Source: Allobrachymonas sp.
GTDB lineage: Bacteria > Pseudomonadota > Gammaproteobacteria > Burkholderiales > Burkholderiaceae_C
DNA: 9,426 nt
Reading direction: 5' to 3'
Assembly: GCA_030538335.1 (NCBI GenBank)
Contig: JAUNUE010000028.1
Span: 1-9,426 of the forward strand
The position numbers and the translations under genes are program-made. Shown here piece after piece: positions 6,587 to 9,426 of this stretch (positions are counted from its first letter, which is position 1; every line of letters starts with the position of its first letter). The notes under the pieces were generated by a model. The model was given only the letters and a program-made list of their open reading frames with translations, made no database searches and was not told where the DNA came from.

Positions 6587-7087
6587 TTATGCCGCTTCGA
6601 GCAGGCTGCGCAACATCCATGCCGTTTTTTCGTGGATGTCCATGCGCTGCGTCAGCAGGTCGCAGGTGGGCTGGTCGTTGGCTGCTTCGGCTGCTTCAAA
6701 CACCTTGCGCGCTGTGCGGGCCGTGGCTTCTTGCGCCACGACGAGGTGCTGCACCATTTCCATCGCGGCAGGCACGCCGTCCACTTCCTTGATGGAGGTG
6801 AGGTTGGCAAATTCGCGCACGGTGCCAGGTGCAGGGTGGCCCAGCGAACGGATGCGCTCGGCGATGATGTCCAGCGCATTCCACTGCTCGGTGTATTGCT
6901 CCATGAACATGGCGTGCAGGCTGTTGAAATGCGGGCCGGTGACGTTCCAGTGGAAGTTGTGCGTCATCAGGTACAAGGTGTAGCTGTCGGCCAGCAGGGC
7001 AGACAGGCCATCGGCAATTTTCTTGCGGTCTTTGGCATCAATGCCGATATTGACCGACAGGACGGAAGTCAGGTTCTTCTTGGACAT
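6587..7087 (-). CDS. dps: Dps ferritin-like DNA-binding/iron-storage protein
   Basis: This 166-residue protein is the dodecameric ferritin-like protein that oxidises Fe(II) with hydrogen peroxide, stores the iron and can coat DNA. Motifs include THNFHWNVTGPHF at 42-54 and ALDIIAERIRSLG at 71-83. By alignment to E. coli Dps the ferroxidase ligands H51, H63, D78 and E82 are H46, H58, D73 and E77. The position of D67 is M62, with E63 next to it. The N-terminus is short (SKKN, two lysines), so DNA binding may be weaker than in E. coli. ATG 7087 is chosen because AAAGGAG (7100-7094) sits 6 bases before it. An upstream ATG at 7114 lies before that site and is rejected. dps diverges from pdxH and has its own terminator. 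Confidence 0.96.
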   Translation of the reverse strand: MSKKNLTSVLSVNIGIDAKDRKKIADGLSALLADSYTLYLMTHNFHWNVTGPHFNSLHAMFMEQYTEQWNALDIIAERIRSLGHPAPGTVREFANLTSIKEVDGVPAAMEMVQHLVVAQEATARTARKVFEAAEAANDQPTCDLLTQRMDIHEKTAWMLRSLLEAA

Positions 7088-7093
7088 GGTTTT

Positions 7094-7121
7094 CTCCTTT
7101 AAGGGAGCCATCAACAGCTCC
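7094..7121 (-). promoter_or_regulatory. Possible leader hairpin pair over the dps ribosome binding site
   Basis: On the - strand, GGAGC (7121-7117) can pair with GCTCC (7108-7104) across an 8-base loop. The same CTCC (7107-7104) can instead pair with GGAG of the Shine-Dalgarno (7097-7094). The two pairings exclude each other. The stems are only 5 and 4 bases, so any regulatory role is speculative. Confidence 0.25.
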
Positions 7122-7152
7122 TGAGGGCAGTTTAACGCAGGCGGATTACCCT

Positions 7153-7181
7153 TGTATGCAACTCCGGATAAGTTTTCTCAA
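7153..7181 (-). promoter_or_regulatory. Candidate dps promoter
   Basis: On the - strand, TTGAGA (7181-7176, 5 of 6 to -35) is followed after 17 bases by CATACA (7158-7153, 3 of 6 to -10). It would give a leader of roughly 60 bases. No OxyR or IHF site was identified with confidence. Confidence 0.35.
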
Positions 7182-7219
7182 ACAGCGTTTATCACGCAGC
7201 AACAAGCAAGGCCAGCGCC

Positions 7220-7225
7220 TATACT
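7220..7225 (+). promoter_or_regulatory. Candidate -10 box of the pdxH promoter
   Basis: TATACT (5 of 6 to the -10 consensus) lies 33 bases before the pdxH ATG. No convincing -35 is found 16-18 bases upstream. It could be an activator-dependent promoter or a chance match. Confidence 0.35.
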
Positions 7226-7258
7226 GGTGCTTTGTTTTTCGATTTGCGGTCTGCCTCC

Positions 7259-7906
7259 ATGAGCCTGTCTCCCGAAGAAATTGCCGCCTTGCGCACCAGC
7301 TACGAACGTGCGGAACTCGATGAATCGGTCTCGCATGCCGAGCCGCTCAAACAGTTTGAACAATGGTTTGAAGAAGCGCTCAAGTCTCAAGTGCCCGAAC
7401 CCAACGCCATGACGCTGGCCACCGTGGGCAGCGACCTGCGCCCCAGCACGCGGATAGTGCTGCTCAAGGGTTTTGATGCACGCGGCATTGTCTGGTACAC
7501 CAACTACCACAGCCGCAAGGGGCAGGAACTGGCTGGCAACCCGTTTGCTGCGTTGCTGTTTTTCTGGCAAGAGCTGGAGCGCGTGGTGCGCATCGAAGGC
7601 CGCGTTGAGCAGGTCAGCAGCGAAGAAAGCGACGCCTATTTTCAGAGCCGACCGCTTGATTCGCGCATTGGCGCCTGGGCATCGCCACAAAGCCAGATCA
7701 TTGACCGCCGCACGGTGCTGGTGATGAACGCCGCCAAATACGGCGCCAAATACCTGCTGCAACCGCCGCGCCCGCCGCACTGGGGCGGCTACCGGCTGGT
7801 GCCGGACACATGGGAGTTCTGGCAAGGCCGCAAAAGCCGCCTGCACGACCGGCTGCGGTACCGGCTGGAAAACAGCCAGTGGGTGCGTGAACGGCTGGCG
7901 CCGTAA
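7259..7906 (+). CDS. pdxH: Pyridoxamine/pyridoxine 5'-phosphate oxidase
   Basis: This 215-residue cytoplasmic FMN enzyme (E. coli PdxH has 218) makes pyridoxal 5'-phosphate from PNP or PMP using oxygen. FMN-site motifs are RIVLLKGFDARGIVWYTN at 65-82 (R65 and K70 match E. coli R67 and K72) and SRKGQELAGNP at 85-95. Further conserved blocks are SRPLDSRIGAWASPQS at 130-145 and HWGGYRL followed by EFWQG at 186-190. The substrate-binding RLHDR at 194-198 gives R194 and H196, equal to E. coli R197 and H199, and the chain ends in the usual RLAP. ATG 7259 gives the family length and an MSLSPEEIAALR start. No strong Shine-Dalgarno precedes it, and a TTG 27 bases upstream is rejected. It diverges from dps and ends 7 bases from the convergent msrA stop. 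Confidence 0.97.
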   Translation: MSLSPEEIAALRTSYERAELDESVSHAEPLKQFEQWFEEALKSQVPEPNAMTLATVGSDLRPSTRIVLLKGFDARGIVWYTNYHSRKGQELAGNPFAALLFFWQELERVVRIEGRVEQVSSEESDAYFQSRPLDSRIGAWASPQSQIIDRRTVLVMNAAKYGAKYLLQPPRPPHWGGYRLVPDTWEFWQGRKSRLHDRLRYRLENSQWVRERLAP

Positions 7907-7913
7907 GTACAGC

Positions 7914-8459
7914 CTACTTTTGCCACTGCGCAAACGTCTTGCGGAACTTCTCCACCTTGGGTGCCGCCACGGCCAGGCAATAGCCCTGCGTCGGGTTCTT
8001 GGCGAAAAACTGCTGGTGGTAGGGTTCGGCAGGCTGGTAGCGGTCAACCAGCGCTACTTCGGTAACGACCGGGCGGCTGTACAAGGGGCGCACGCTATCA
8101 AGCCAGTGCTGCACGCGCTGCAACTGGGCTTCGTTTTCGCAATAGATGCCGCTGCGGTATTGCGTGCCCACGTCGCCGCCTTGCCGGTTCAGGCTGGTGG
8201 GGTCGTGCACGGCAAAATAGATTTCCAGCACTTGCTCCAGCGGAATCATGCGCGCGTCAAACTGCAGCCGCACCACCTCCGCATAGCCCGTATCGCCCCG
8301 GCAGATGCGTTCGTAATCAATCGTGGGTGTGTGGCCGTTGCTGTAGCCGTTTTCCACTTCCAGCACGCCGCGCACTTCGGCAAACACTGCCTCCAGGCAC
8401 CAGAAACAGCCACCCGCCAGCGTGATGGTTTCAATGGCTTCCGATGCAGGGGATGTCAT
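7914..8459 (-). CDS. msrA: Peptide methionine (S)-S-oxide reductase
   Basis: This 181-residue enzyme reduces methionine-S-sulfoxide in damaged proteins. The signature GGCFWCLE is at 16-23, with catalytic C18 and the conserved F19, W20 and E23. The motif GDVGTQYRSGIYC at 95-107 is intact. The C-terminal NPTQGYC supplies a likely resolving cysteine at C161, and C21 and C107 are extra. It has no signal peptide, so it acts in the cytoplasm. The start ATG 8459 overlaps the upstream ydcH stop as ATGA (8459-8456), and only a weak purine stretch precedes it, so translation is probably coupled. It converges on pdxH with a 7-base gap and no visible terminator between them. The family call is firm. Confidence 0.97.
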   Translation of the reverse strand: MTSPASEAIETITLAGGCFWCLEAVFAEVRGVLEVENGYSNGHTPTIDYERICRGDTGYAEVVRLQFDARMIPLEQVLEIYFAVHDPTSLNRQGGDVGTQYRSGIYCENEAQLQRVQHWLDSVRPLYSRPVVTEVALVDRYQPAEPYHQQFFAKNPTQGYCLAVAAPKVEKFRKTFAQWQK

Positions 8460-8677
8460 GGCTTTTCCGATGCTTTGCTCAGGTGCTTGTACACCTCGTC
8501 CTTGATGGTGAGTTTTTGTTTTTTCATGGCGTCGATGTCATCCACATTGACCGGGTTGGCGTGAATTTCGAGCTTTCTGATTTTTTCGTCCAGTTCGGCA
8601 TGTTGGGCCAGCAGGCGTTCAAAGCGGGGGTCTTCGGCCTTGAGTTTGTCCATCAATTCGCGGTGTTCGGGGAACAT
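8456..8677 (-). CDS. YdcH/DUF465 small coiled-coil protein
   Basis: This 73-residue protein matches the YdcH family (DUF465), whose function is unknown. The start MFPEHRELMDKLKAEDPRF is family-typical. Helical segments at about 5-37 (FERLLAQHAELDEKIRKLE) and 48-70 (DAMKKQKLTIKDEVYKHL) suggest an antiparallel helical hairpin. It is soluble and has no cysteine. ATG 8677 is chosen because AAAGGAG (8689-8683) lies 5 bases before it. An in-frame ATG at 8692 would precede that site. Its stop overlaps the msrA start by 4 bases, so the two are expressed together. Many longer upstream extensions in the same frame (to 9094) are readthrough of noncoding sequence and the rhodanese antisense strand. Confidence 0.93.
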   Translation of the reverse strand: MFPEHRELMDKLKAEDPRFERLLAQHAELDEKIRKLEIHANPVNVDDIDAMKKQKLTIKDEVYKHLSKASEKP

Positions 8678-8761
8678 GGCATCTCCTTTCATGAGGCAAA
8701 CAAAGCTGCGCTGCCAGGGCATTTGTCTGGCGGGCGCTACAGGCAGGCATCTGCTGAATTC

Positions 8762-8767
8762 AGTATA
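8762..8767 (-). promoter_or_regulatory. Candidate -10 box of the ydcH-msrA promoter
   Basis: On the - strand TATACT (8767-8762) matches 5 of 6 bases of -10. A GGTTAA hexamer lies 17 bases upstream but is a poor -35. It would give a leader of about 80 bases before ydcH. Confidence 0.35.
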
Positions 8768-8872
8768 AGCCGCAGCCCTTGACCTTAACCTGACGCGCAC
8801 AAATCCCCCGCTGCAGTGTGCGTATTGCGATCCGCTATGCTTCAGCCAGCCTTCATCGCAAAAGGAGTCTTC

Positions 8873-9286
8873 ATGCCTACCAGCGCCACCGATTTTGCCG
8901 GTCACGTTACGCCCCACGAAGCCCATGATTGGCAACAAAAAGGCGAGGCCGTGATTGTGGACGTGCGCACACAGGCCGAACGCGATTGGGTTGGCAGCGT
9001 GCCGGGGGCGCTGGGGCTGAGTTGGGTCGAGTGGCCGAACATGCAGTTCAACGCGGCTTTTGACGAAGGGATTGTGGCGATTGCGCAGGCACACCCGGAC
9101 AAGAAAATCCTGCTCTTGTGCCGCAGCGGTGTGCGCTCAGTGGCTGCGGCGCAGCGTGCCACCGCTTTGGGAGTTGCGCAGTGCTACAACATTCTTGAGG
9201 GCTTTGAGGGCGCCCCGGATGAAAACCGGCACCGCAGCACCTGCAATGGCTGGCGTTACCACGGTTTGCCGTGGGTGCAAGGCTGA
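8873..9286 (+). CDS. Single-domain rhodanese-like sulfurtransferase
   Basis: This 137-residue cytoplasmic protein has one rhodanese domain, which carries a persulfide on the active-site cysteine. VIVDVRTQAERDWVGSVPGA at 27-46 is the N-terminal rhodanese block. The active loop is CRSGVRS at 83-89 with C83. NILEGFEGAPDENRHR at 106-121 and GLPWVQG at the C-terminus match a common proteobacterial subgroup. The six-residue loop between C83 and R88 suggests a sulfurtransferase rather than a Cdc25-like phosphatase, which is a family rule. C124 is an additional cysteine near the end. ATG 8873 follows AAAGGAG (8861-8867) at 5 bases, while an in-frame ATG at 8816 has no site. It diverges from ydcH-msrA. 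Substrate and acceptor are unknown. Confidence 0.95.
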   Translation: MPTSATDFAGHVTPHEAHDWQQKGEAVIVDVRTQAERDWVGSVPGALGLSWVEWPNMQFNAAFDEGIVAIAQAHPDKKILLLCRSGVRSVAAAQRATALGVAQCYNILEGFEGAPDENRHRSTCNGWRYHGLPWVQG

Positions 9287-9426
9287 GCTGTATCGAATGC
9301 GAACAAGCCATGCAAAGCAGAGCCTCCGTCAGGAGAACCTGCCTTGCGTGGAAAATTTAGAACGACACGCCGGGAAATCACTGCACGGCTCCGATCTACG
9401 CCTCTTTGCGAGGTTGCCTGCGAATG

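Noticed and set aside
7178..8047. 289-codon - strand ORF across pdxH and the end of msrA
   Set aside because: It is a shadow of pdxH and msrA with no recognisable domain.
8678..9094. In-frame N-terminal extension of the ydcH ORF
   Set aside because: It runs through a noncoding gap and antisense to the rhodanese. The family start and a strong ribosome binding site point to 8677.
9348..9426. Open frame from GTG 9348 to the window end
   Set aside because: The start is weak (AGGAG about 12 bases away), there are only 26 codons and no family resemblance. The 140 bases after the rhodanese hold nothing I can name.
1..9426. CRISPR arrays, tandem repeats, insertion-sequence ends, riboswitches
   Set aside because: None were found by reading both strands; no spaced direct repeats or paired terminal inverted repeats stood out.

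Overview
The window looks like a chromosomal housekeeping segment from a GC-rich betaproteobacterium, most likely Burkholderiales and close to Comamonadaceae. This rests on codon use, the style of the proteins (YbeZ-type PhoH, PdxH, MsrA, YdcH/DUF465, a rhodanese ending in GLPWVQG) and an elongator-type tRNA with encoded CCA. The taxonomy is inferred from remembered family resemblance, not from a search. I see no prophage, insertion sequence, CRISPR array or other mobile element.

Left part, all on the + strand. The 3' end of a PhoH-like ATPase gene overlaps by 4 bases an RluF/RsuA-type 23S rRNA pseudouridine synthase with a long disordered basic N-terminus. After a 171-base gap comes a 12-helix MFS transporter of the monocarboxylate/OFA type. 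It is followed at 12 bases by a small membrane protein of 53 residues with a His-rich tail. A short-chain enoyl-CoA hydratase (crotonase) comes next. Then comes an exported protein with a proline/alanine-rich linker, a small beta-sandwich domain and a von Willebrand A domain with a MIDAS-type metal site. Its stop codon lies inside the apparent -10 box of a tRNA-Met(CAT) gene, which ends in a clear intrinsic terminator.

Right part, mixed strands. On the - strand are a DUF2939 membrane-anchored protein and dps, which has its own terminator. dps diverges from pdxH (+). pdxH converges with msrA (-), leaving only 7 bases between the stop codons. msrA is translationally coupled by a 4-base overlap to an upstream ydcH/DUF465 gene. 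That pair diverges from a single-domain rhodanese (+). The last 140 bases hold nothing I can name.

Functionally, the right half groups several redox or stress proteins: Dps (iron and peroxide), MsrA (methionine sulfoxide repair), a rhodanese (sulfur transfer) and PdxH (PLP supply). They are in separate transcription units, so the grouping may be coincidental. I do not see a convincing new multi-gene system. The best leads are the exported VWA protein of unusual architecture, the small His-tailed membrane protein, the tRNA promoter embedded in a stop codon, and the PhoH/pseudouridine synthase overlap without ybeY.
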